NCBI RefSeq assembly: GCF_900106565.1
Contig: NZ_FNNJ01000005.1
Location: forward strand, 62,001 to 126,000
Length of the DNA: 64,000 bases
Direction: 5' to 3'
From: Lutibacter oricola
Lineage (GTDB): Bacteria > Bacteroidota > Bacteroidia > Flavobacteriales > Flavobacteriaceae
Shown: positions 37,297 through 45,475 of the stretch, one piece after another
How positions within the stretch are numbered: position 1 is the stretch's first letter
How the letters are laid out: each line of letters opens with the position of its first letter
Notes under the pieces: model-generated
Database searches by the model: none
Seen by the model: only the letters and a program-made list of their open reading frames with translations
Told to the model about the DNA's origin: nothing
Position numbers and translations under genes: made by a program

Positions 37297-39795
37297 ATGT
37301 CTAAAAAAATACTTACACTGTTATTTTCTTTAGCAGTTATTATTGGTTTCTCAACCGATTCTTATTCTCAAAGAAAAAATAAAAAAAATAAAAAAAGTAA
37401 AACTGAAACTCCTAAACCTCCAGCAAAGCCTAAAAAAGGAGCTATTGAACCATACGCTAAAGTAATTACTAAAGATGCTAAAACGGATGATGGTTTATTT
37501 AAAGTTCACTTTATTGATGATAAATATTTATTTGAAATTCCTGATTCGCTGTTAGAAAGAGAAATGTTAATGGTAACTAGAATTGCTAAAAACACTTCGA
37601 ACAATAGAAGTTTTGGTGGTCAAAAAGCAAATACTCAAGTATTAAGATGGCAAAAAAAGGATAAAAAAATATTATTACGTGTAGTTTCTCATAATGTAGT
37701 AGCTAACGATAGCTTACCTGTTAGTGAAGCTGTTGCAAATTCTAATTTTGAGCCTGTTTTGTACATGTTCCCGATTAAAGCTTTTGGTGAAGACAAAACT
37801 TCAACAGTTATAGATGCTACAGAATTGTTTTCTACAGATGTAAAAGCCTTAGGTTTACCTAGCTATGTTAGAAAATCATACAAAGTAACTCGTTTAGACA
37901 CTAAAAAATCTTTTATTGATAGTATTAAAAGTTACCCTCTAAATATTGAAACTCGTCATGTAAAAACGTATGCTGCAAGTGCAGCTCCATCAAACTCTTC
38001 AACAGGAACAGTTTCTGTAGAAATGAGTAACTCTATGATTTTACTTCCTAAAGAACCAATGAAACGTAGATATTTTGATGAACGTGTTGGTTGGTTTACT
38101 TCTTCTCAAACAGATTATGGAGATGAAGCACAAAAAAGTAAGAAAGTAACTTACTTAGACCGTTGGAGATTAGAAGTTAAAGATGAAGATATTGAGAAAT
38201 TTAAACGTGGTGAATTAGTAGAACCTAAAAAACAAATTGTTTATTATATAGATAGAGCAACTCCAAAAAAATGGAGAAAAGTTATAAAAGATGGTATAGA
38301 AGATTGGCAAGTTGCATTTGAAGCTGCTGGATTTAAAAATGCAATTATTGCAAAAGATCCACCAACAAAAGAAGAAGACCCAGATTGGAGTCCTGAAGAT
38401 ATACGTTATTCTGTAGTTAGATATTTAGCTTCTCCAATTCCAAATGCAAATGGACCACACGTTAGTGATCCTCGTTCTGGAGAAATTTTAGAATCTGACA
38501 TTAACTGGTACCACAATGTTATGAGTTTATTACAAGGTTGGTTTTTTGTACAAACTGCAGCAATAAACCCAGATGCACAAGGTGCAGAATTTAAAGACGA
38601 AGTTATGGGTAGATTAATTCGTTTTGTTTCTTCTCACGAAGTTGGGCATACCTTAGGATTACCACATAATATGGCAAGTAGTAACGCATATCCGGTAGAC
38701 TCTTTACGTTCTGCTACCTTCACCAAAAAACATAGTACAGCACCTTCTATTATGGATTATGCTCGTTTTAACTATGTTGCGCAACCAGAAGACAAAGGCG
38801 TTGCTTTAATGCCAAATATTGGTGTGTATGATAAATATGCCATCAACTGGGCTTACCGCCCAATTTTAGATAAAACTGCTAAAGAAGAAAAACCAATTTT
38901 AGATAGTTGGATTCTTAAACACGCCGGAGATAAATTATATAGATTTGGACACCAACAAGCAGGTGGAGTTGTTGACCCTAGTTCGCAAACTGAAGATTTA
39001 GGTGATGATGCCATTAAAGCAAGTGAATACGGAATTGCTAACCTTAAACGTATTGTTCCTAATTTAATTAAATGGACTGCTGAAGATGGTAAAAACTATG
39101 ATGATTTAAAAGCTATGTATGGTCATGTTATTTCTCAATACAACCGCTATATGGGACACGTATCTTCAAATTTAGGTGGTGTATATGAGCATTATAAAAC
39201 ATACGATCAAGAAGGATTGGTTTATACACATGTAGATAAAGCACATCAAAAAAACTGTTTAAAATTTATTAATAAACAATTGTTCGAAACACCAACTTGG
39301 TTAATTGATAAAGAAATTATTGGTCGTACAGAATACTCTGGAATCACGGAGAGAATTAGAGCTATACAAGTTAGATCGTTAAATAATATTCTTAGTTTGG
39401 GAAGAATGCAACGTATGGTAGAAAATGAAACTTTAAATGGTTCTAAAGCATACACTCTTGTTTCTATGATGAGCGATTTACGTTCAGGGATTTGGAGCGA
39501 ATTACGTTACAACAAAAAAATTAGCACTTATAGAAGAAATTTACAAAGAGCACATATTGAAAGACTGGCTAGTTTAATGATTGCAAAAGATGTTAGACCT
39601 AAAAGTTCTTCTAGATATGTTAAAACTACTTCGGTAACTGTAAAACAATCTGATATTATTCCTGTTGTTAGAGGAGAGTTAAATAGAATTAAACGCGATG
39701 CTCAAAGAGCTTCAACAGCGGCACCTAACACCATTACAAGATATCATTTACAAGATATTGTAAAACGTATTGATGGTATTTTGGATCCTAAATAA
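37297..39795 (+). CDS. Large secreted zinc-dependent metalloprotease (DUF5117/DUF4953-type)
   Basis: An 832-residue protein with a signal peptide (to about 24) and a lysine-rich linker. It has an N-terminal DUF5118/DUF5117-like region (YLFEIPDSLLEREMLMVTRIA) and a metzincin domain with HEVGHTLGLPHN near 447-458. The extended HExxHxxGxxH zinc motif is complete, and a Met-turn candidate SIMDYARFNYV follows. The C-terminal part resembles DUF4953. Such proteases are common in Bacteroidota and are thought to act on proteins in the periplasm or outside. No T9SS C-terminal sorting domain is seen. The gene is flanked by terminators on both sides. Confidence 0.88.
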   Translation: MSKKILTLLFSLAVIIGFSTDSYSQRKNKKNKKSKTETPKPPAKPKKGAIEPYAKVITKDAKTDDGLFKVHFIDDKYLFEIPDSLLEREMLMVTRIAKNTSNNRSFGGQKANTQVLRWQKKDKKILLRVVSHNVVANDSLPVSEAVANSNFEPVLYMFPIKAFGEDKTSTVIDATELFSTDVKALGLPSYVRKSYKVTRLDTKKSFIDSIKSYPLNIETRHVKTYAASAAPSNSSTGTVSVEMSNSMILLPKEPMKRRYFDERVGWFTSSQTDYGDEAQKSKKVTYLDRWRLEVKDEDIEKFKRGELVEPKKQIVYYIDRATPKKWRKVIKDGIEDWQVAFEAAGFKNAIIAKDPPTKEEDPDWSPEDIRYSVVRYLASPIPNANGPHVSDPRSGEILESDINWYHNVMSLLQGWFFVQTAAINPDAQGAEFKDEVMGRLIRFVSSHEVGHTLGLPHNMASSNAYPVDSLRSATFTKKHSTAPSIMDYARFNYVAQPEDKGVALMPNIGVYDKYAINWAYRPILDKTAKEEKPILDSWILKHAGDKLYRFGHQQAGGVVDPSSQTEDLGDDAIKASEYGIANLKRIVPNLIKWTAEDGKNYDDLKAMYGHVISQYNRYMGHVSSNLGGVYEHYKTYDQEGLVYTHVDKAHQKNCLKFINKQLFETPTWLIDKEIIGRTEYSGITERIRAIQVRSLNNILSLGRMQRMVENETLNGSKAYTLVSMMSDLRSGIWSELRYNKKISTYRRNLQRAHIERLASLMIAKDVRPKSSSRYVKTTSVTVKQSDIIPVVRGELNRIKRDAQRASTAAPNTITRYHLQDIVKRIDGILDPK

Positions 39796-39814
39796 ATTTA
39801 AAATATAAATTATT

Positions 39815-39847
39815 AAAAACCGATGTTTTCTAGCATCGGTTTTTTTA
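39815..39847 (+). terminator. Terminator after the metalloprotease gene
   Basis: aaaaaccgatg-ttttctag-catcggttttttt, 20 bp after the stop codon. Confidence 0.88.
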
Positions 39848-39865
39848 TTTCCATAAATTTATAAT

Positions 39866-41002
39866 ATGAAACACGCTTTCCTCTTATTTTTTATCTTCAT
39901 TCTATTTTCTTGTAAAGACAATTCGGAAGTTGATACTTCTGTTATTGAAGAACCAAATTTAACAACAAGTTTTTATTATGGTGCCGATTTATCTTATGTA
40001 AATGAAATGCTTGATTGCGGAGCTGTATACTATAATTCAAATGGAGTTCAAAAAAATCCGTATACAATTTTTAAAGAAGAAGGTGCTAATTTAGTTCGCC
40101 TACGTTTATGGTATAATCCAACTTGGACCAATTATTCAAATTTTGAAGATGTAAAAAAGGCTATTCAAAAAGCTAAAAATGAAGGAATAAAAGTATTGTT
40201 AGATTTTCATTATTCCGACACTTGGGCAGATCCAGATAAACAAGAAATTCCTGAAGCTTGGGAAAGTGAAATCAATAATAAAGAAACTTTAGGTGAATTA
40301 CTTTACAATTACACCTTTGAAACTTTAGATAAATTGAACAATCAAAATTTACTTCCAGAAATGGTACAAATTGGTAATGAAATTAATGGTATGATTCTTC
40401 AAAAAGGTGAACTTATTTGGCCTATTGATTGGGATAGAAATTCATATCTAATTAACAATGGAATTAAAGCAGTTAGAGATTTTTCTTCAGAAAAAAACAA
40501 AGAAATTGAAATAATGTTACACATTGCTCAACCAGAGAATGCATTATGGTGGTTTGAACAAGCTACAGCTAATGATGTAACAGATTTTGATTGGATAGCG
40601 CTTTCTTATTACCCACTTTGGTCTGAATACAAATTAAATACTCTTGAAGCCGCACTAAAAACACTTATAAACACCTATAATAAAAAATTAATGATTGTTG
40701 AAACTGCTTATCCTTTTACGCTTGAAAATAATGATGAGGCAAACAACATTTTAGGTAGTGATGCTTTAATTAGCGGTTATCCAGCAACTCAACAAGGACA
40801 ATTAGATTACTTAAAAAAACTTACCGAAATTGTAAAACAATCTGGAGGAGAAGGAATTATTTATTGGGAACCCGCTTGGGTTTCTACAAACTGTAGTACA
40901 CTTTGGGGAACTGGTTCGCATTGGGATAATGCAACTTTATTTGATCACAACAACAAAGCCAATTTAGGTATGCAATTTTATAATATGGCTTTAGATAAGT
41001 AA
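39866..41002 (+). CDS. GH53 endo-beta-1,4-galactanase lipoprotein
   Basis: A 378-residue lipoprotein (lipobox LFSC, Cys16) of glycoside hydrolase family 53, which cleaves beta-1,4-galactan in arabinogalactan type I and pectin side chains. The TIM-barrel signatures are present: GADLSYVNEM, LVRLRLW, the acid/base Glu172 in QIGNEINGM and the nucleophile Glu near 278 in MIVETAYPF. LLDFHYSDTWADP and GIIYWEPAW also match the family. No SusC/SusD pair or other glycosidase is nearby, so it is not part of a visible polysaccharide utilisation locus. It begins 18 bp after a terminator. Confidence 0.93.
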   Translation: MKHAFLLFFIFILFSCKDNSEVDTSVIEEPNLTTSFYYGADLSYVNEMLDCGAVYYNSNGVQKNPYTIFKEEGANLVRLRLWYNPTWTNYSNFEDVKKAIQKAKNEGIKVLLDFHYSDTWADPDKQEIPEAWESEINNKETLGELLYNYTFETLDKLNNQNLLPEMVQIGNEINGMILQKGELIWPIDWDRNSYLINNGIKAVRDFSSEKNKEIEIMLHIAQPENALWWFEQATANDVTDFDWIALSYYPLWSEYKLNTLEAALKTLINTYNKKLMIVETAYPFTLENNDEANNILGSDALISGYPATQQGQLDYLKKLTEIVKQSGGEGIIYWEPAWVSTNCSTLWGTGSHWDNATLFDHNNKANLGMQFYNMALDK

Positions 41003-41028
41003 ATGTTTTCTTTTAGGCACAGCTTATT

Positions 41029-41044
41029 CTGAACTTGATTCAGG
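41029..41044. repeat. Short dispersed repeat, inverted
   Basis: ctgaa-cttga-ttcag plus one g. This 16-bp core is the reverse complement of the core of the inverted repeat at 2472-2492, so the two are copies of one element family in opposite orientation. Confidence 0.55.
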
Positions 41045-41114
41045 TTAAAGGCCCTAATTTCATCAATAAAATACTAACAACTAATCATTCTATTTTATGT
41101 GACATTTAACTAAA

Positions 41115-41141
41115 TAGCGTGTCTTATTTTAAAACACGCTA
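41115..41141 (+). terminator. Hairpin before the small ORF
   Basis: Perfect 8-bp inverted repeat tagcgtgt / acacgcta. It has only A/T-rich flanks and no strong T tract, so it may be a weak terminator, or a 5' structure of the small ORF that starts 6 bp later. Confidence 0.4.
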
Positions 41142-41146
41142 TCATT

Positions 41147-41296
41147 ATGAATACTAATAAGTCTATTGATTTATATACCAAAACAAAATACAAAGAAAAG
41201 TATAGAGTTTACTTAAAACAATATGCAATAAACGGCTGGAAGCCATCCGCTACTAACATTGAAGAATTTGTTAAAAAAGTTACTTCGAAAAATTAA
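41147..41296 (+). CDS. Small ORF, 49 codons, unknown function
   Basis: An ATG-started ORF encoding 49 residues that begins MNTNKSIDLYTKTKYKEKY. It is basic, with predicted helices and a central NGWKPSATNIEEF. It is too short for ordinary gene calling. The amino acid composition is protein-like (few rare residues, amphipathic pattern), and the Trp-Lys-Pro region suggests a compact fold. Its TAA overlaps by 3 bp the stop codon of the convergent ppk2 gene. I do not recognise the family. It could be a real small protein or a chance ORF. Confidence 0.45.
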   Translation: MNTNKSIDLYTKTKYKEKYRVYLKQYAINGWKPSATNIEEFVKKVTSKN

Positions 41297-42093
41297 TACT
41301 TATCAGGCACAAATGTTTGGTAATCCATTGGAGGCCTAACATAACCAACATTTTCAGGTAACGAAGGTAATTCAATTGGCTCCAAATTCATTTTTTCATA
41401 AGGAATTTTACTTAAAATATGGCTAATACAATTTAGCCTTGCTTTTTTCTTATTATCAGCATCAACAACATACCAAGGAACTTGCTTAGTATCGGTATGA
41501 GCAAACATAGCATCTTTTGCTTTTGAATATTCCATCCATCTAGAACGAGATTCTAAATCCATTGGGCTAAATTTCCAACGTTTTAACGGATTTTCAATTC
41601 TACTTTTAAATCGTTTCTCTTGCTCTTCATCACTAACAGAGAACCAGTATTTCAATACAATAATTCCTGAGCGCACTAGCATTCTTTCAAACTCTGGGCA
41701 CGAACGTAAAAACTCGTTATACTCATCTTCTGTGCAAAAGCCCATTACTTTTTCAACACCAGCTCTATTGTACCAACTTCTATCAAAAACTACAATTTCT
41801 CCTGCTGCCGGCAAATACGGTACGTAACGTTGAAAATACCATTGCGATTTCTCTTTTTCGGTAGGAACACCCAATGCAACAATTTTACACACTCGTGGAT
41901 TTAAAGGCTCTGTAAACCTCTTAATTGTTCCTCCTTTTCCTGAAGCATCTCTACCTTCAAAAACAATAACAACTTTTAATCCTTCATTTTTCACCCATTC
42001 TTGAAGATGCACTAATTCTTTATGCAAAGTTTCAAGTTCGGCTTCGTAATTTAACTTTTTCTTTTTTTCAGTCTTAATGTTTGATTCTGCCAT
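41293..42093 (-). CDS. ppk2: Polyphosphate kinase 2 (PPK2)
   Basis: A 266-residue PPK2-family enzyme that transfers phosphate between polyphosphate and nucleotides. The Walker A motif GRDASGKGG is at residues 47-55, the lid region has GVPTEKEKSQWYFQRY, and the Walker B segment IVVFDRSWYNRAGVE is at about 101-115. The single short PPK2 domain of about 260 residues fits class I, which usually prefers nucleoside diphosphates. The actual substrate preference cannot be read with certainty. It stands alone downstream of the terminator at 42106-42135. Confidence 0.93.
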   Translation of the reverse strand: MAESNIKTEKKKKLNYEAELETLHKELVHLQEWVKNEGLKVVIVFEGRDASGKGGTIKRFTEPLNPRVCKIVALGVPTEKEKSQWYFQRYVPYLPAAGEIVVFDRSWYNRAGVEKVMGFCTEDEYNEFLRSCPEFERMLVRSGIIVLKYWFSVSDEEQEKRFKSRIENPLKRWKFSPMDLESRSRWMEYSKAKDAMFAHTDTKQVPWYVVDADNKKKARLNCISHILSKIPYEKMNLEPIELPSLPENVGYVRPPMDYQTFVPDKY

Positions 42094-42105
42094 ACGCTAA
42101 TGTAA

Positions 42106-42135
42106 CAAAAAACATAAAAAAAGCCTCCAAATTAG
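42106..42135 (-). terminator. Terminator between the M49-like peptidase gene and ppk2
   Basis: aaaaagcctcc-aaatta-ggaggcttttt, with A/T tracts on both ends. On the minus strand it follows the peptidase stop codon at 42164. Confidence 0.9.
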
Positions 42136-42163
42136 GAGGCTTTTTAACGCTATGTAATATTAT

Positions 42164-43816
42164 TTACAATCCTAAAGCTTTAACTCCTTGTTCAAAAATA
42201 ACATCAACAGGAATATTTTGTTCACTTAATTTATCTAAATCAGCCTGTAAATCAGCAGGAATAATACCTTTTTCTTGAACTAATTTAAGTACACCATCGT
42301 AATCTCCATTACCTTGTAAAGTTAAAATTACACTTGAAAGATCTTTCATTGCAACTTCCATTTTATCGTAATTTACTTTGTAAGTTCCATCTTCATTTTT
42401 AGAGAAAGCACCTTTTTCTTTAAAAAAGTTAAAACGAATCATATTTGCTTTACCGTGCGCACTTGAAGCCCCAAAACGTACAGAACGGAAAATACCAGCC
42501 ATAAAAGTGGTCATATAATCTTTCATATCTCCTTCAATTTCACCTTTTTTGTGTAATTGTTGCACCATATACAACCCTAAAATATCTGCTTTCCCTTCTT
42601 CTAATGCTGAAGCTAATTCTTTTAATGAAGCTCTTACCATTCCTTTACCATTAATAGTTTTTTTAATTCCTAATCCGTGAGCAACTTCGTGAAACATTGT
42701 ATTTGCAAAAAACGCATCAAAGGTTACATGCTTACGCTGACCTTCTTCAATTAATTTACCCGTAATTGGAATTAATATTTTATCGAATTTAGCGCGCATT
42801 GCATTTTTTAATTGCAAACGTCTCGATCCATTTTTTAACTGAACTTCTTCATCATTAGGTAAATTAATAGCAATTGTTTTACTTCCAGAGTTACAATCTC
42901 CAGCATAATATACAACGTCATAGGCATTTAATTCAGAATCTGTTCCTGGTTTCTCTTGTTTATACTTTTCATCAACCGGTAAACCTACTTGTAATTCTGG
43001 TAAAAACTGAGCAAATTTTTCTAATTTTTTGCTCCATTCCATATCCTTAATTAAAACATACCCTTCGTGTGCAGCTTTGTTACCAAACAATTGATCTTCG
43101 TACGTTTCAATTGGACCAATTACAACATCTAAACGATTTGTTTTCATCTCCATCCAAGCAAAATCACTTGGTTGATAATCATCTGTTAAAAATGCTTGAG
43201 AACGTAATTCTAAATATTTTTTTAACCCTGCATCTTCAGCTAATTTTGAAGCTTCTAATAACAATGCCGAAACTTCTTTTACTTGCGCTTCAAACTGAAC
43301 TTTATATGGAATAGTTTTTAAACTTCCATCTTCATTTCTTCTAACAAAAGTGTATAAGCTTGATTTGCTTTCGTCTGTAAAAGCATCAAACTCTTCTTTT
43401 GTCATATCTGCAGGATAATAGTTGGCACCTAATGGTTTTGCACCTATTCCTTCAACAAATGAAGTGTTACCGTTTAATCTATCCCAAGGACCATAATTTA
43501 TTTTAACATACTTTTTAGTGTCTTCATCAGAAATACCTTTTAATAACTCCGCTTTATTTCCGTAAGATTCATACCAAAACAACTCATTCATTTTATGAGC
43601 TGCTTTAATTAGAATTGGCAACATTTTGCGTTCATTTTCAGACAAAACACTTACATCTGAAGTTAACTTAAAAGGAACATATTTACTTAAATTTTGTTGC
43701 ATTGCTGTTAGTTCACCTTCTTCTACAGTAACTTGTTTTATAGGTTTCCTTGCCTTATCGCCTTCTTTACAAGAAAACAACACGGCAAAAACCATTATTG
43801 CTAAAACTTTTTTCAT
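42164..43816 (-). CDS. M49-like (dipeptidyl-peptidase III-related) lipoprotein with HEVAH zinc motif
   Basis: A 550-residue predicted lipoprotein (lipobox VLFSC, Cys16) related to dipeptidyl-peptidase III. The zinc site reads HEVAH (His376, Glu377, His380), followed 26 residues on by EEGKAD (406-411), the counterpart of the EECRAE/EExxAD motif that gives the third ligand. Classical DPP III has a six-residue HELLGH motif. Here it is a five-residue HExxH, as I recall for the Caldithrix enzyme. It also has YGPWDRLNG and GANYYPADMTKEEFD, typical of bacterial M49 proteins. It probably removes dipeptides in the periplasm. It lies 5 bp downstream of the MscS gene. Confidence 0.82.
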   Translation of the reverse strand: MKKVLAIMVFAVLFSCKEGDKARKPIKQVTVEEGELTAMQQNLSKYVPFKLTSDVSVLSENERKMLPILIKAAHKMNELFWYESYGNKAELLKGISDEDTKKYVKINYGPWDRLNGNTSFVEGIGAKPLGANYYPADMTKEEFDAFTDESKSSLYTFVRRNEDGSLKTIPYKVQFEAQVKEVSALLLEASKLAEDAGLKKYLELRSQAFLTDDYQPSDFAWMEMKTNRLDVVIGPIETYEDQLFGNKAAHEGYVLIKDMEWSKKLEKFAQFLPELQVGLPVDEKYKQEKPGTDSELNAYDVVYYAGDCNSGSKTIAINLPNDEEVQLKNGSRRLQLKNAMRAKFDKILIPITGKLIEEGQRKHVTFDAFFANTMFHEVAHGLGIKKTINGKGMVRASLKELASALEEGKADILGLYMVQQLHKKGEIEGDMKDYMTTFMAGIFRSVRFGASSAHGKANMIRFNFFKEKGAFSKNEDGTYKVNYDKMEVAMKDLSSVILTLQGNGDYDGVLKLVQEKGIIPADLQADLDKLSEQNIPVDVIFEQGVKALGL

Positions 43817-43821
43817 TGTTT

Positions 43822-45420
43822 TTATTTTTGATTAATGTTATTTATAATTTCTTTAATTCTATTTTCGTCTGTACTATAAGGCATTTCCAATCCTTTTTTT
43901 TCTGGAAATTGCTCTATCATAACAGTTGTTGAAGGGAACGCAAAGTCTACACCTAATTCTTTGGCTAATTTTAATATTGCAATATGCAAACTGTGCTTAG
44001 AAGCTTGTTCTTTATTCCAATCTAATTCAGTAAAATATACATTCATTAAAATTAATAATGAAGAATCTCCAAACCCAGAAAATTCTACATTAAAAGCTTC
44101 GTCTCTTGTTGCTGGGTGCAACTCAATAATTTTTCGAACACCATTTACAAAAGCATCAATTAATTCTGGAGGCGTATCATAACGTAAACCTAAATTAGTT
44201 GTATAACGTCTATACGCACGTAAACCTTTATTATTTACCACCATTTCAGACAATGTGCTATTTGGTATTTGATATACCGAAGTATCTGCAGCACGAACTG
44301 TAGTGGATCTAAAACCAACTGTTTCTACTGTACCAATCACTTCACCGGCTTCAATCCAATCTCCAATATGAAAAGGTTTGTCGATAAATATCATTACGGT
44401 ACCAATCAAGTTTTTTACGGTGTCTTGTGATGCTAATGCAACCGCAATACCACCAATAGACGCTCCTGCAATTACTGTAACAGGTTTAATACCAAATAAG
44501 GTTAGCATTTTTAAAAAACCAACAAAAATTACAATTCCTGTTAAGAAATTATGTAAAATTGGAACTAATTGATCATCTAATTTATTGTGTGTAGATTCAG
44601 CAAATTCTTCATAAACACTCATTACAACTTGTACTAATTTTAGGAAAACGTAAATCCAAAAAACAGTTACCATAATATTTAACACCAAAAATAGAATAGT
44701 ATTTACATCTAAATCTAATAATAACGATGGTAGCAATGTTTTTAAAAACCAAATAACAATTAACAATACAATTGGTCTGGTTAATTTTTTTAAAGCCGTA
44801 TCAATTCTTTCATTTGATTTATGAACAACCCATAATTGAATTTTACGCAATATGTAGTATACAATTTTCTTAAAAATAAAGAAGATGAAAAAACTTATTA
44901 TTGTTAACACAACAAGTCCTAAATATTGCCATAATTCTATTTTAAATATTTTTTTATGTCCAAACGCAGGAATTAATTGTTGCAATTTTTCGGTATGCCA
45001 AGGATAAATACTCTCGTACAATTCATTTACTTGACTAGTAGTTTCAGAAGAGTAATACCAATTTCCTCCAACTCTTTCTACGTAAATTTCAGGCATTTGG
45101 TATGGAAACAAAACATATCTATTTCCAATTTTATATCCAGTAGTATCTGAATACATTTTATTAGTTGGTACTTTGCTAAAATCTACTTTTAACCCTTTAC
45201 CATCTAATATTTTTTTAAGTTTAATTGCAACTTCTTCAGCTTCTTTACCTTGAAAACCATAAATGGTTGTTGCTGCTTTTGCAGGCTCGTAAGAATCTGA
45301 TTGCAAAAAATATAAATGCGTATAAATTGCTGAATTTGGGTTACTTAAATCTACTTTAACCTCATTTTGAGCAACTAAAGATGATGTAAGCAACAAAAAA
45401 AATAAGATTATTTTCTTCAT
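43822..45420 (-). CDS. Mechanosensitive ion channel (MscS family) with signal peptide
   Basis: A 532-residue membrane protein. It has a signal peptide (to about 18), a periplasmic N-terminal domain (about 20-170) and several transmembrane helices (from about 175). The MscS core has the pore-lining helix GASIGGIAVALASQDTVKNLIGT and the beta domain IDKPFHIGDWIEAGEVIGTVETVGFRST. The cytoplasmic vestibule domain follows to the end. Such channels release solutes on hypo-osmotic shock. The extra periplasmic domain makes it larger than E. coli MscS (286 residues). It lies upstream of the M49-like peptidase gene with a 5-bp gap, so they form an operon. Confidence 0.9.
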   Translation of the reverse strand: MKKIILFFLLLTSSLVAQNEVKVDLSNPNSAIYTHLYFLQSDSYEPAKAATTIYGFQGKEAEEVAIKLKKILDGKGLKVDFSKVPTNKMYSDTTGYKIGNRYVLFPYQMPEIYVERVGGNWYYSSETTSQVNELYESIYPWHTEKLQQLIPAFGHKKIFKIELWQYLGLVVLTIISFFIFFIFKKIVYYILRKIQLWVVHKSNERIDTALKKLTRPIVLLIVIWFLKTLLPSLLLDLDVNTILFLVLNIMVTVFWIYVFLKLVQVVMSVYEEFAESTHNKLDDQLVPILHNFLTGIVIFVGFLKMLTLFGIKPVTVIAGASIGGIAVALASQDTVKNLIGTVMIFIDKPFHIGDWIEAGEVIGTVETVGFRSTTVRAADTSVYQIPNSTLSEMVVNNKGLRAYRRYTTNLGLRYDTPPELIDAFVNGVRKIIELHPATRDEAFNVEFSGFGDSSLLILMNVYFTELDWNKEQASKHSLHIAILKLAKELGVDFAFPSTTVMIEQFPEKKGLEMPYSTDENRIKEIINNINQK

Positions 45421-45475
45421 TCTAAATAATTGTTAAATACAATTTCAAATTTAAGATATTAATGTGTAGAAATTA

